Shown here: in pieces, positions 25,136 to 38,148 of the stretch
Position numbering within the stretch: position 1 is the stretch's first letter
Layout of the letters: each line of letters begins with the position of its first letter
Assembly: GCA_014218235.1 (NCBI GenBank)
Contig: CM024766.1
Span: 66,081,207 to 66,145,206, forward strand
Length of the DNA stretch: 64,000 nt
Source: Colocasia esculenta
Taxonomy: Eukaryota > Streptophyta > Magnoliopsida > Alismatales > Araceae
Direction of reading: 5' to 3'
Program-made: the position numbers and the translations under genes
The notes under the pieces: generated by a model
Seen by the model: the letters and a program-made list of their open reading frames with translations, nothing else
The model's database searches: none
Told to the model about the DNA's origin: nothing

Positions 25136-26876
25136 ATGGGCGGCCGTCCAAGGTCCTTGCGGCTTCTGCTTGGAAGGGTGGTGGTCTTCTTGTCCATCGG
25201 CTTCCTAGTTGCAGTGCTCTCAGGAAGAGGAGACGGGGCAGGGGCTGCGGCCATGGCGACAACCGTAGAAGGTCTCAAGCACCCGCTGCTCCTTGGAAGG
25301 GGGAGGTCCGTGGGGGCTCGCATAGACTTGGACCTCGTGTACGTGAGCAAGAGGAGGGTGCCCAACGGGGCGGACCCAATTCACAACAGGTACCATTCTG
25401 TGTTGATAAGACTCTTTTTACTTCTCCATCATCTCTACAGAAAATTACAGCATTCTCCTGCTGAAAAAAAAAACTACTTATTATTCCAACACCTGTGCAT
25501 TTGGTGATATTCATGTCCGAATCTACGGCCCACAACATGCATGCTTCTTCCCACGTATACAAAAACTAGTTAACCTCCTTCTGTTCCTCCACTTGTACTC
25601 GCAAATAGAATCCTTGCCTCGGGCAATTTTAAGAATAGCTTAATTGCTTTTAACCAGCTGAGATCCTGTAATCCCTTTTTCTCAATCTTTTAGCGTGTTC
25701 AAGTGGTTTGACCATCTTGTCACTTTAATATGTCTCCTGTTGTCGTGAAGAACCAGCCATATCCGTAGCTTCACATCCTTGTAAACAAAACCTACCTTGT
25801 CTTTTTTCGCTAAACCTTCCATGGGGCTTAAATCTTACTTTTCTCCCCTCATAATGTCTTAATTATATTTATTACATATCTTTTTCTTTCGTACGTACCC
25901 CTCTGAGCTCGGGGGTGGCGTGCGGTGTTGGGTAGAACAAGCAGTCACCCGTGCTATCCCAACGGAGGGAGTCAGAGAGCTACATGTATAAAATGTTCAC
26001 TCTCTGTTCTGTGTTGGCATAGAAATAAGCTTCGGATGTTCTACAGGGAGGCAGCTCTGTCGTAAGTCTGCAGTTCCAGCTTTGTCTTTTGCTTGTTCAA
26101 AGACAAAGAAAGGGAAGGAAACTTAGGAAATAAAGAAAAGGGGAAAAGACATTGTTCTCAGATCTTCCTTTACCTATCCACCCACACCCACCCATTTAAT
26201 CATGCTTATCCAAATGCCTTGCTTTCTATGTTTTAGTGAAACCTAAGCATAAAGCAGTGATTTAAACCCACAGATCACGACGACGACATTTAAATTCACA
26301 AAGAAGACAGGAAATAATTAGATGATTCTAACAGGTGACTCTCCCTGGAGTATGTTTCCACTCTTTGGCAAAATCAGGAGAGGATGTACTAGACAGATAT
26401 ATAACAGCCCTCTGTATATGGACTATATGGGACCCAATGTGAATTCCAATGGTCTTCTATCATGACTCATCTAATTTGGCCACCTCGAAGAAACCCAAAG
26501 GATTTGTGTGGGATCCCAACTCACCCCCCCCCCCAACCCCCAACTCAAAACTCGCAAACTATATCAAATTATCTTTGGAAAATTTGAAAAGGTTTCTGAA
26601 GTGAAGAGGGACTGATATGTAATAAAAATCTATTTTTATACTCACGGAGTTTCACACTTACATGTGCCCACTTCAAATTGTTGCCCATAAATAATACAAC
26701 TGCTGAAATCCTTACTTGAAGGAGCTACGTGCAGAAGTGCGTGTATGTGTTGCGGTTGTTGTTAATTAACTGATCTCCACACCAGCATGAAGTTGTGGTC
26801 CTGCATGTTGATGATGGTGATGTTGTGATTGTGCAGGAGAGCGGGGAAATCTGTGCGGCCTCCCGGCAGAGTGTAA
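25136..26876 (+). CDS. CLE25-like secreted peptide hormone precursor, two exons
   Basis: Predicted prepropeptide of 97 residues, exon 1 25136-25389 and exon 2 26837-26876. It starts at the first in-frame ATG, in good context (A at -3, G at +4). Residues 1-30 form a basic then hydrophobic signal peptide (VVVFLSIGFLVAVL), followed by a variable linker. The CLE motif RRVPNGADPIHN is at residues 73-84, preceded by Ser-Lys, a likely processing area. CLE peptides are secreted and bind leucine-rich-repeat receptor kinases. The motif is closest to Arabidopsis CLE25 (RKVPNGPDPIHN), but position 7 is Ala79 instead of the usual Pro. Joining AG|G across the intron restores Arg85 and gives a basic tail RRAGKSVRPPGRV before TAA, typical of this subgroup, which is strong support for the splice model. 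Ala at position 7 is unusual. Expression is unproven. Confidence 0.85.
25390..26836 (+). other. Intron of the CLE gene (phase 2)
   Basis: The donor CAACAG|GTACC directly follows the Asn84 codon plus two bases, and the acceptor is TTGTGATTGTGCAG|GAGAGC. The length is 1,447 bases. It has a C-rich run near 26526-26535 and no visible gene. The donor position just after the CLE motif and the sensible C-terminal tail after joining support the boundaries. Confidence 0.8.
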
Positions 26877-27690
26877 GGGGCGCCCCAAAAGCGGGAGCGA
26901 GCTCGCCATCGTCAAGAACGCTCGCTACGGGCGGCGTGGTGGGCAACGATGGGTGTTGCCGGCCATGGAGGGAATACGAGGTTATTGGAGACCCGGTGGG
27001 TCATCTTGTAGTATATGTTGTTTCTTGTTTGGAATGGGCAGAGAGAGAGAGATCTATATCACAACTACCGAAAAGAAAAGGAGAAATCTCCAGCTTTGCC
27101 AAAGTAATCCACTTTGTTCGGTGATCTTGGTGGGGGGTGTCCGAGTAAAGGAGGAGAGAGGAGGCGGCCGGCCCAGGCCTTCTTCCCCACACCAAATGTT
27201 TGTTCGCAAGAATCTTTGAACGAGGGGGGGGGGGGGGGGGTAGAGGGAGACGAGAGGATTGATGTTCTTTTGCATGTAAAGCCCAAACCAGTAGATACTA
27301 TAGAAAGGAAAGTGGGTGAGTACTATGGAACAGATACCAATAAATGTTCTAGTAACACCCTCCCCTCCCCCTCTCTCTCCCTCTTCTCTGTTCTCTTGCT
27401 AATTCACACTCAAATCAATATCTTATAACCTGTTGTTCTCGTTGTTGCTAAAGCATGCAACACCAGCTGTCTATCAGCAGTCATTCTTTCCCGGCTATTC
27501 GAGCGCCTTTAGTTTGCTTGGTATTCTACGTACATAACTTAAAGCGAACAACCCCCCCCCCCCCCGCCCTTTCTCTCTCATTCGTTGGAGGTACGCTTTT
27601 GGATTATTTGGAAGGGTACATGTTCAGCTGCGTTGGAGCAGGGCCTTCAACCCGTTTTGTGTATAATTTGAATTGACTATGAACTTTTTA
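26877..27690 (+). other. Downstream/3' UTR region of the CLE gene with G and C homopolymers
   Basis: No further gene is recognised. There is a run of 17 G at 27224-27240 and of 14 C at 27552-27565, plus CT-rich stretches near 27360. No poly(A) signal could be assigned with confidence. Frames on both strands here reflect low-complexity sequence. Confidence 0.5.
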
Positions 27691-27889
27691 TAAAGGGTAA
27701 AATATACACATATTTTTATAATACACTATATTGATATGTATATATTTGAATTCGTAGTATTATATTATATGCTTTTATAATTAAAAATATATTAATTATA
27801 GATTTATAATTAGTTGATTGTCAAAATTTAAAGAATATTTTATTATCACCCAACGGAACTATTAAATAAATGATCAATTTATTAAAAAA
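27691..27889. other. AT-rich spacer
   Basis: About 200 bases of strongly A/T-rich sequence between the gene island and the inverted LTR pair. No coding or structural signal is visible. Confidence 0.5.
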
Positions 27890-29425
27890 TCTTTATTAAA
27901 AAGACTGTAGTCATCCTCGTTGTTTGAACCCGTTAATTTAATAACGAGTTAGCTAGATTCGACTCCGCCTCTCGCGAACAGGTCGAAGTCTCGTAAAAGA
28001 TACCACTTGAGTCCGTGAGAACATAAAAGAGACCATTAAATACATATAAGATTGCACAGTATTATACAATCTCACACATATTTATATGAAGTTTATATAG
28101 TCATATCCCAACTAAAGTCAACAGAAAGTGAAAGTACAACATCTGGGAACATACTCCGAGGTGAAAATAAGAAAAAAAATTACACTACTAGTGGAGTGGA
28201 CCCATCTCCGCTATGGTGTGGCTCAGAACTAGATCATGGATGAGAACTCTCCTGCTCTCCTTCACTTGAAAGGAGGAAGTAGAGTTGTGAGCCTTACAAG
28301 ACACTAACTCAGTAGAAAAACTCCCCCAAAATCAGCACAACGCAAATCACACGAGAAGTAGGAGTACACAACTAACAAATAAACCATTAACAAAATTAAA
28401 TATATTTAGAACTTTGTGTTGGAAATAAACACACTAGTAATTGAACTACTAGTATTTAGAAATAATAAATAAACAGCAAACCACGCACAAGGGTACTAGC
28501 TAAAGAGAAGCAACTCCACTCTGGTCACGAAGCATGGTTCGCGACCACAACTATTGACTCGCAGCCACAAACGAAAAGTCCAATTATGACTTCACCTCTA
28601 CAAGTATAAAGAACTGTGGAGTCTAACCAACACCACCTACCAACTACTAAGATGTAGACCCATACCTGACACACCTCTACGGATTTCAGACTCCCTAGAG
28701 TGAGGTTGTGGAAAACATGACTAGCTGGAGATTAGTACGTCTACTGGTGTCTGTCCTCCAACCACGAGTGTGCTACAAGCAACCGAATAGAAAGTCAAGC
28801 ACACCACAAGTCACTTCCCCATTGTCGTCTTTTCTTCGGCCAGATGTACAACTCAACAAATAAGTGAAGGTGTCCAGGAAGACGATACAGACATCTATAG
28901 TACACAGTATTGGGACAAATCCCGAGTACTAACGTGTCTAGCTCACAGAGAACCTGGGATACTTGACTCGAGAGGCAACCATGGTAAGCGTCGTATCACC
29001 AAGCTCATCCACATATACAAACCACGTAGTCTCAATGTCCATTAATCTTAAAATGTACTCATAAGCCTTCATTAATCATTAAACATCTTAAAATATGGTC
29101 CAGAGGACCCACATTCCATAAAAACAACTTTTAAGCCTCGAGAACTAAAATGCGACACCCCGATACGACACGTTTTGAGCGTGAACATGTCGGGGTGGTT
29201 CATCGCATTATGAATGCGACCACTAGATCCGTCGCGTTCATAAATAGAATGCCCAACCTGAAACCCTCAATCGTAAATCCCACAAACTCCCATTTTCATA
29301 CTTACAACACCATTGTAAAGAGTTAAACTGATACCTTAACATGCATACTACTGAAAAGAAGCTATTTCATGCATCAAACCATTCAAATCCCATATGAACG
29401 AAGGGAAACGCCGATCGAGGTTGTC
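27890..29425 (-). repeat. Ty3-type LTR, inverted arm 1
   Basis: Its reverse complement matches 29426-30640 plus 44518-44640 and also 45180-46050. Shared landmarks are GGAAACG(C/T)CGATC, the ATTAATGAAGGCTTATGAG block, the TGTCGGGGTGG/GCGAC motif zone and the tail TCTCTTTTATGTTCTCAC. It lies head to head with arm 2. Confidence 0.75.
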
Positions 29426-30640
29426 CGTAAAGTGGGAAACGCCGATCGAGTGACGTTTAAAAGTTGTTTTTATGGTTCCTAATGCTTAAAAGTTGTTTTT
29501 TATGGAATGTGGGTCCTCTTGACCATATTTTAAGATGTTTAATGATTAATGAAGGCTTATGAGTACATTTTAAGATTAATGGACATTGAGACTACGTGGT
29601 TTGTGTGTGTAACCGAGCTTGGTGGTACCACGCTTAGCGTGGTTGCCTATAGAGTCGGGTACCCCAAGTTCTCTGTAAGCCAGACACGTTGGTGCTCGGG
29701 GTTTGTCCTAGTACTGTGTGTATCGTGGAAGTCTGTGTCTTCTTCCTGGACACCCTCACTCATTTGTCGAGTTGTATGTTTGGTTAAGGGAGGAAAGACG
29801 ACAGTAGGGCAGTGGCTTGTGGTGTGGTTGACTTTCTATTTGGTTGCTTGTAGCATGCTCGTGGTTGGGGGATAGACATTAGTAGATGTACTGGTCCCTA
29901 GCTAGTCTTGTGTTCCACAACCTCACTTTAGAGACTTTGGAATCCCTAGAGGTGCGTCAGATATGGGTCTATAACTTGGTGGTTGTCATATGGTATTGGT
30001 TAGACTCCACAGGTCTTTGTACTTGTCAAGGTGGAGCCATAGTTGGACCTTTCGTCTATGACTCCGAGACAAATAAGTTGACTTGTATGACTTGTCTAGG
30101 TTAGTAGCTAGCGTCGCGAACCATGCTTCATGACCCAAGTGCAGCGTTGTTACTCTTTAGCTCGTACCCTTGTGTGTGGTTTGACATTTATTTATTATTT
30201 CTCAGTACTAGCAGTTCAGTCACTTGTGTGTTTATTTCTAGCACAAAGTTCTAAATATATTTAATTCTATTAATGGTTTATTTGTTAGTTGTTTACTCCT
30301 ACTTCTTGTGTGATTTGCATTGTGCCGGTTTTGAGGGAGTTTCCCTACTGAGCTAGTGACCTATGAGGCTTACACCCCTACTTCCCCCTTTCAGGTGAAA
30401 GAGAGCAGGAGACTTACTGTCCCTCGTCTAGTTATGAGCTGCACTATAGCAGAGGCAGGCCCACTCCACCAGCAGTGTAATTTCCTTTCTTGTTTTCATC
30501 TTGAGGTATGCCCCAAGATGTTATACTTTTACTTTCTATTGACTTCAGTCGAGATATGGCTATGTAAACTTCATGTAAATATGCATGAGACTGTATAATA
30601 GTGTGCAATCTTATGTGTGTTTAAATGTCTCTTTTATGTT
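29426..30640 (+). repeat. Ty3-type LTR, arm 2 of the inverted pair, with internal deletion
   Basis: Plus-strand copy of the same LTR family. Compared with the copy at 45180-46050 it lacks about 350 bases just after GATCGAGTGACG (near 29455), resuming at AAAAGTTG. It is cut at 30640 by the gag-only element at 30641 and its continuation reappears at 44518. Confidence 0.7.
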
Positions 30641-32141
30641 TGTTGTACTCTGTAGATTTTGATGATCACAAAAATACTAATTCTAATTCATGTTGATGTT
30701 TTCACAAAGCATATAGTTATATTCATGTTAATGATCCATGTAATTAATTTATTGATATTTAATTTGAGGGTCTAATTTATGTGTTCAGGGTGTAGAAAAA
30801 TAGGCCAAAGTCGAAGTGGTAAATTAAATTTACAAAGGTCACGACTTGGACAGAAAATGATTAAAGATCGGCTGGAAAAAACTGCAAACTAATAGACGAA
30901 CTTACGATATGGGGAAAACGGTTGATCGACCTTCCTAGTAACATTGTTTCTAGGACAGTGCAAATCAGATGATCGATTGTGAGAAAACGCTCGAGCGTTC
31001 AAGAGAAAATGTCGACACATAAGATTTGCATGTCAACAGATGAGAGTTGCATGTCGACACATAAGAGAGCATGTCGACACGTAGAAGAGGAGCATGTCGA
31101 CTTCAAGTCCAGACTAGGAAATAGAACAATCGATTCAATGTTTTCGGTCAACCACTTTTCCCAGTAGCTAGGAACTAGGGACAGTCCAGAATCAGATGAC
31201 CGATAATGGGAAATCGGATGATCGATTCTGGCGACGAGGTTTCTTAATCTGATAGAACTCTTTCCTTGAGTGGGAGTCTTTCCTTGGTTTACACAGGGAT
31301 GTCTCTCAGAGATCTTACAATGGTCTTCCACTATAAATAAAACTTGATTTCAATATGTGAAAAAAAGATAGCCTTCTCCAAGAGATCATCTTGTGCCCTA
31401 GTTTTCAAGATAGGATTGTGCTACCCAGAAAGAGCCAACAGAAGCTCTGCATCTGTAGAAGCCTAAAGAATGAGTTTTCATCATCTAGGAGCCTTTTAGA
31501 CATCCCAAGGAGTTGCTATTCATTTGATCGGAGTTGGACCTAGTACTGCATCTTGCAAAACCTCATTTTGAAGCTCTCTTCATCAGCCAGTTCATCGTTG
31601 TGACATCGTCGATAGAGACGACTATAAAGGTCGAACTTCTGTAACAGGAGAACTCTATACTTTACTTATTTAGTTGTTATTTCTCCTTTCCATGTTTTTA
31701 TTTGTTCTTATCTGAATCAAATATTGTGCATTTGTGTGTAATGTGGCCTGTACACAACATACTAGGTTGTCTCATCCCCGGACACGAGGTGGGTTTGGTG
31801 TTGTGCCAGAAAACAACCATGTACGTGTGGTGAGGGTTTATTGGCTTGTACTCAGAGAAACATGTTAGTGAAAATCCTCACAGGGGTGTGGAGTAATGGA
31901 CGTAGGCACACATTCTTGTGTTAGCTGAACCACTTTAAAACCCTATGTGCACTCTATGGTTTGTTTTCTTGTCTTCTACCTCCTTTCTACACACGTTGGA
32001 ATAGTTGGTTTCACCTTATTTCCATTGTGCAAGTTTGATTGTTTAATCTAGTTAAATCTGATAGGTAAAATTAATTTTTATTGGGCATAGCAATTCACCC
32101 CTTCCCTCTTGCTTTCCCGACTGGCCATACATTTCACTTCA
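30641..32141 (+). repeat. 5' LTR of the gag-only element at 30641
   Basis: About 1.5 kb, TGTTGTACTC to CACTTCA. U3 holds repeats of GCATGTCGACAC (about 31010-31100) and GATCGATTG-type motifs. A TATA-like TATAAATAA lies near 31333. The copy at 43054-44512 is clearly homologous. Confidence 0.88.
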
Positions 32142-32143
32142 AT

Positions 32144-32155
32144 TGCTATTAGAGC
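32144..32155 (+). other. Degenerate primer binding site
   Basis: TGCTATTAGAGC, two bases after the LTR end, differs from TGGTATCAGAGC at two positions. Confidence 0.75.
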
Positions 32156-32339
32156 AGGTGCTCTATTTATCAAATTTGATTTTCTGTTCATCATTTGATC
32201 TTTACAGAGTTAACATTCTTGAGCATATCCTACGCTAAGACAACATATTTTAACTTGCACGAAATGCATGTGTTAATTTCAAACAAATCTTTGAACTCAT
32301 TATCATCTTTTAAATTGCAAGATTCCTCGAAGAAATCAA

Positions 32340-34093
32340 GAAGAGAGTTGATGATGGCTCTGATTGCTCGCATAAGAAGTCTTGGAAATTCAGGCTCCCC
32401 TGGAAGTTAGAAAGATCAAATTGGTCAGAAAAATCAAGAAACTCTCAAGAGTTAGGTAAATCTTGTTCAGGCCTATTTGCTAGCTCAATTTCAAATTCTA
32501 ATTCAGAGGAGGATGTCATATGATAAATTGATAGAATTCTGTGAGCATTTGAGTAGGAAGAACAAAAGAATAAACACTAAAAATAAAAAGTTAAAAAGTA
32601 AAGTTGAATTTGTTCAATAAAATAGCAAAGCTTTTTCAGAAGAGAGTGATGATTTGAAAAATGAAGTTAAAAGGCTAAATTCTGAAAAAGAGAGTATGAA
32701 AGATGAAATCAAAATTTGTGAAAATAAGATGAATGGATTAAAAGAAAAACATGAGCTATTGGAATCTAAAGTTATTGATATGAAAAATAAGAATGAAAAA
32801 TTGATTGATCTAAATGAGATGTTTAAATTTGACAATGATCAATTAAATAAACAAATTTTTATTATGGCTCATGATCATCAAATAAAAATAAATGAAAAGT
32901 TCAAATAAGTGGTTGAAGAAAATAATCATTTGAAAAGAAGATTGAATGCATATTGTCTAATAGAAGCTTAAGTGAAAAATGTAATGTTTTAGAAAAACAA
33001 ATTGTTCAATTGAAAACTGAAAAAGAAAAGATGAAAATTGAACTTGAAACTGCTTCTACAAAATATCAAAATTCTGAGAAGGAAATTTTTGAATTGAGTA
33101 AAACTATTGATGATTTAAAATCTGCATTGTCAAAATTTGTTTAGGGAACTCAAAATTTGGATAGTCTTCTTGGATTAAAAGTCAACTTTCAGAAAGAAGG
33201 TGTAGGTTACAATCCAGTGAATAAAGAGAACATTGTAAAGAAAGTATACACATCTTTTGTAAGGAATTCAAAAAATTCCTCCAAGAAAAACAAGCCAGTA
33301 AACAAAAGGGATTTTGAAAAAAGAACAAAGACTTCATTTAATGTTGTTATGAACAAGAATACTACTTCTAGAAAAAACAAAAAAATTGAAACAAAAAAAT
33401 AAAAGACATTGCACAGGTTCATCCTCCACGATCTCGAACAACTCCAAAGCCATCTCAACCTCTATGTCACGCTAGGAGTTACCAGAAGGTATCACCTCCT
33501 TCTCAATTAAAGGACAATGAGAAGCATTTTAGAAGGTTTCAACAATTTTAGCATATGCATCAAGGCAAAGGTAAGAACCAGGTAAGAAATATTCACATTT
33601 GCTTTAAGTGCAATAAATTTGGTCATTTTGCCAAATTTTGCTAGAATAGAAATCAACATCTTCATAACATGCCAAAACAGTTGTGTTTTACATGCCATAC
33701 ATCTGGTCATCTCTCTAGGGACTGTTGGCATAGAAATAATAATTTTGTGCATGCTCCAAGATTCTATTCTAATAAACATGTCTCTACATAATAGAATAAA
33801 CATCATGTTTATGGTGAAAATGTTCAGAAATTCAACGTGTATATGAACAAGACTGCCGCACAAAAGAATTCCTCCACTCTCTATTTAAGAATTTGAAAAA
33901 TAGAAAAATTCATGAAAACATGAGTACATTTAATAAGACCAAGTGCATATTTGAAACTAATGATGCTCATAGTTCCATTAATAATAAAAATACACCTAAA
34001 ATAAAATCATTATGGAATGAAAAATCACTACTGCATATGTGTACTAATCATGCTAAATCCAAGCAAGTTTGGGTTCCAAAATTTGCCACCTGA
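32340..34093 (+). pseudogene. gag: Decayed SIRE-type gag, C-terminal half
   Basis: Only the back half of Gag is readable, over several frames. A Lys/Glu-rich coiled coil spans about 32590-33140, then a GVGYNP motif (the GLGYTPP equivalent of related Gags) near 33205. Two intact zinc knuckles follow, CFKCNKFGHFAKFC near 33602 and CFTCHTSGHLSRDC near 33681. It ends in a KQVWVPK tail before TGA at 34093. The N-terminal capsid region was not found. Multiple stops and at least one frameshift make it non-functional. Directly after the stop comes TTGTTGTTGCAGG, also seen after gag in other families here. Confidence 0.75.
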
Positions 34094-35283
34094 GAGTTGT
34101 TGTTGCAGGTGTCTTGAAAAATTTGGAGCTGGAGCATCAATGTACAATTCAAGGCATCAAACTTGTTCAGTGACTATCATGTTCATTTCTATTTTTGAGA
34201 TTCCAAGGAAAGACATGAATACTCTTGTATACCTCATTGTTTACTCTTTTAGATGTTGATACTAGGTTGTGTTTTTGCTTTCCTTCTATCAAGAAAAATT
34301 AAAAAATTGAAAAATCAAAAACACAAAAAAGGTTATACAGCTTAGTGAGAGATGCATGTTTGTGCTTGCATGTCTATCCCTTGTCTGTTTACATGTAAAT
34401 TATATGTAAAACACCCTCCTTGATTCTTCCTATGGTTTATACTCCCTTGTTATTTTTATTGCATTGACTTGAAACTTAGTGTGCATTATTTTAGCCATTA
34501 AGTGGGAGAATTATACTTTGGTTGTGTGCAAACATTAAAGGGGAGCTAAATAGTTGTGTATTTGGCATGTTTGTCAAAGTACATTTGAAATTAAGACCAA
34601 CACACCAATGCACTTGAGTGTGACTAACTGATATCACTTTGATGATAGGTGGAAATTTTTCTTAACACTTTTTTGACGCTTAAAATCCACCTAATCCGTA
34701 GTCACTCATGAGGAAAAAGCTACATATTCCAGGTTGAAAGGTAAAGAGGAACTGAGCTTAGTAATCGGGTCTCTCCACTAAACAAGCGAGGAGCCTCACG
34801 TCAAATGGTAATACTTTCCTCATAAATGAAAGAAAAAAAATAAAAAATAAAAAAATAAGGAGGGGCCAAAAGTGATAGCTACCAAAAATCGAGGGTCTAT
34901 CATGCATGGGTTGAATTCAGAGTATCCATTATTATCAATTAGAATTTCTTTCCATCCTCATATGTGATACCTTTTAATCATATCTCACACATCACTTTTG
35001 ATGATATTTAATTTTGAATGTGTCTTGAGAATTTGATTAAATACTTGGACTATTAAATGGTTATTCTTATTGAATGCACTCCATCATTCTCCCCATAGTG
35101 AGATTTCATATGTCCACTTCGTAATTAAGCCAATTGCATTTCTTATCCCTATTACCACCCACTTTTTCATTAAGGGGGAGAGAATATATAGATTTTAGGT
35201 TCTAGTTTGGGGAAGAGATTGTGTTCAAAAGATAAGAAGAGTTAGAAGTATTTTTGAGAGAGGAGTAATACTACATGACTGTG
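34094..35283 (+). other. Internal non-coding tail of the gag-only element with polypurine repeats
   Basis: No pol sequence follows gag apart from a short stretch just after the stop that could be a protease start. Purine-rich motifs recur: AAGTGGGAGAA near 34500, AAAGGGGAGC near 34540 and AAGGGGGAGAGA near 35174. Multiple such tracts before the 3' LTR are a feature of the SIRE lineage. The CTGTG target duplication of the solo LTR is at 35279-35283. Confidence 0.6.
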
Positions 35284-36373
35284 TGTAACGACCCGACCTC
35301 CTGGACCCCCGCTAGAGACCCCGAAGTTCACGTCGCCACCCACGAATCCGAAGACCCGGAAGGGTTAGAAGAAATAGTCTAGTGAGTATGTACTGAAATT
35401 AAATAACTATAACAATATAACAACTGTACAACGTGTCCCAAATAAAAGCACAGGTACAAGAAGAAAGATGTAGTCCTTAAGGGGCATACCCCGAGAACTT
35501 GCAAAGCACAACTCTCAACTCACTCAGGTACAAGAGCTCACAACACTCGCTCTTACTGTTGCTGATAGCACACGGCGCTACGGCCGCCTCTGCAACCCGT
35601 CCGACATCGAGCTCCCGCGACGACGAGCCCCTAGCTGAAGGAAATAGGGGGAGTGAGCCTCACGAACAAGGCCCAGTAGGGATTACCAGTCCCTCACCGC
35701 CCAGAGCAACAGGAACTCCGAAAATAGGAAACTACACTAGAAATCTGTAAAGCGAGGAACACCTACAGTAGGGTACTACAAAGCAGCGGAACAGAACAAT
35801 GCAACACCACGACCACCAACCAAGGTCGTGACACACACATGACTCCTACAGAAACCAACAGAGTCAGACACCAAGTGGAAGCAACCCTCAGCACACCCAC
35901 CGAGACCACACAACAATCAAGTGAGAATAAGGTCTCACCACAAGCACGGCCACCTCAGACCTCTACAAGGTTGAGGGCCCACAAGCAGAACCACCCCAGA
36001 CCCTGGACACACCACAAGGTTGGGAAACCACACACACTGGTGCCACCATGGACTGGCACCAAGGAATGGGACAACAAAACTGAGAGAACAACGAGCGAAA
36101 ACTACCAGAAGCATGGGCCAACAAGGCCAAATCAACAACGCCCATGGAAGCTAGACACAGCCAGGCTACAACCACCGTGTAGGCTAGGGAAACGAGTCAT
36201 ACTTGGAAACATCGTGAGGAAACACTGTCACAAAAACAACAACCAAGCCACCGCCACTGGCAGCCAAAAGGAGGACACACCAGCCACTCCCTCTGCTCGC
36301 CAGCCAGGCTCCTGCCTCTAACCTCCCCAGAAGAGTGAGACAGAGTCGCCACAGAACACCACAAGAACGCACG

Positions 36374-38148
36374 TGTTGGCCCTTTATGTACGGCAGCAAG
36401 GTAACCTAGAGGGGGGGGGGTGAATAGGTTTTTCTGAAATTTGAAATCAAAACGTGAACACTTAAAAGTTTGGTTAGTGTTAGTGTGATGAAGAGTGGCA
36501 GTGCGGAAGCAAAAAAACAATCACACAAAAGGACACAGGAGATTTATCCTGGTTCGGCCCTTCCCACATGGAAGTCCTACGTCCAGTCCCCAAGCAAACT
36601 CTTGGGATTTCACTAACCGAATGTACAGTCCCCTTCAAGGACACTACAACACCCTGGATACCCCACCAGGTCTTCTTCTCTTTCCCGGGCAAGAAGGCAG
36701 CCCACTTCTTTTCTAGGCTCAGAAGCAAACCTACTTCTTTTACAGGTTCAGAAGTAAACCTCCTGGAACAAACCCCAGTGCGGTTCTGCTAGACTTAAAC
36801 CCCCAGCTAGGTCCTGTTGGTACAAACCCCAACAAGGTTCTGCTAGACACTAACCTCTAGCTAGGTTACACACTATATACAGTCCTACAGCTGGACAGAA
36901 ATCTTTCTTAGAAAAGAAAGATCAGACTGAGAGCTATTACAAGATGAACACTCAGGACTTAGCTCACAGTCACATACTCTCCCCCAAGATTACAATGAGC
37001 ACAGGGAGAATGGAAGAGAAGAAGGCTTGAAGGCGATGAAGACTTCTGCTTTGAAAGCTTCTGTAGATTTTTGGCTCGAGCTCTTCTCTCTTTCTCTGAG
37101 TGTTTGTGGCGTGAAGGTTCTTCTCACAGTTGTACACTCCTTGAAGGATTTTTAGGAAGGCTCCTATTTCTGTTCTTCAGCAATGCTCCATCTTTTATAT
37201 GAGCAGCTTTAGAATAGATCCGTTGAAGAGATCCGTTGGAGCTCTTCTAGTCGTTGCTAATCTTTCTCTTCATTTGTCTTAATCAGACTCTAGTCGTCTT
37301 CAAGATCTGTCAGCATAGAAGAGAGTGTTAGCATAAGAGAGTGTTTATAAGATATCAGTGCATGCTACTGTGTTTCTGCTAACATTCTGAAAATAGTAGT
37401 TCATATCTATTTGACAAGACTCTGAAATATGCATGCAGCTTTTTGTCAGAAGATATTTGACTTTTCATTTAAGCACCAAGCATATTTGAAATATAAAGAC
37501 AATCTGTGTTTGAACAGAATCCATGAAGAAATCGTTATGAGCATGACTTATGAAATCGTTATGTGAAGAGTCGTTGCTCATTTGTAAACAAATCGTTGAA
37601 CAAATCGATGTGATCATTTATGAAATCATTATGCAAGCAAATCGTTATGATCTCCTGAAGAAATCGTTGTGATCAATAAAGAAATCGATGTGATCACTTA
37701 TGAAATCGTTATGAGATCAATTTCATATCAAATCGTTGCGAAGGCAAATCGATGTGAGGGCAAATCGTTGCACTCACTTATCAAATCGTTATGAGACCGA
37801 TTTCTTATCAAATCATTGCGAAGACAAATCGATGTGAGGGCAAATCGTTGCACTCACTTATCAAATCGTTATGGCTTCTAAAGAAATCGTTATAACGCTT
37901 ATAAAATCAATTAAAACCAAATCGATGTAGCGCTTATTAATTTGGCACTTAAACTGAAATCGATGTATATTGCATCAATTTTAGTGCGTCATATTGCATC
38001 AATGTGAGACTCAGCATTTTGCTATGAGATTGATGCGACTCAGATGAAACAAAATATTCAATAGTATTTAATCAACAAAGATATATATGAAATCATCATA
38101 AGTTTTGTTATCACCAAAATATAAGGACAACCATAAAGTGGTTCAACA
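36374..38148 (-). repeat. 3' LTR of the element at 36374 (element orientation)
   Basis: On the plus strand TGTTGGCCC to GGTTCAACA. It holds a G tract near 36412, the leader hairpin at 36589-36606, a TATA-like site (TTTATATGAG on plus) near 37195 and an AATCGTT array at 37530-37960. Confidence 0.92.

Noticed and set aside
26795..27124. 109-residue frame overlapping the CLE second exon
   Set aside because: No motif; the 13-codon exon in the other frame explains the sequence better.
35839..36321. 160-residue Thr/Pro/Gln-rich frame
   Set aside because: Lies inside a solo LTR with confirmed target duplications; low-complexity text without a domain.
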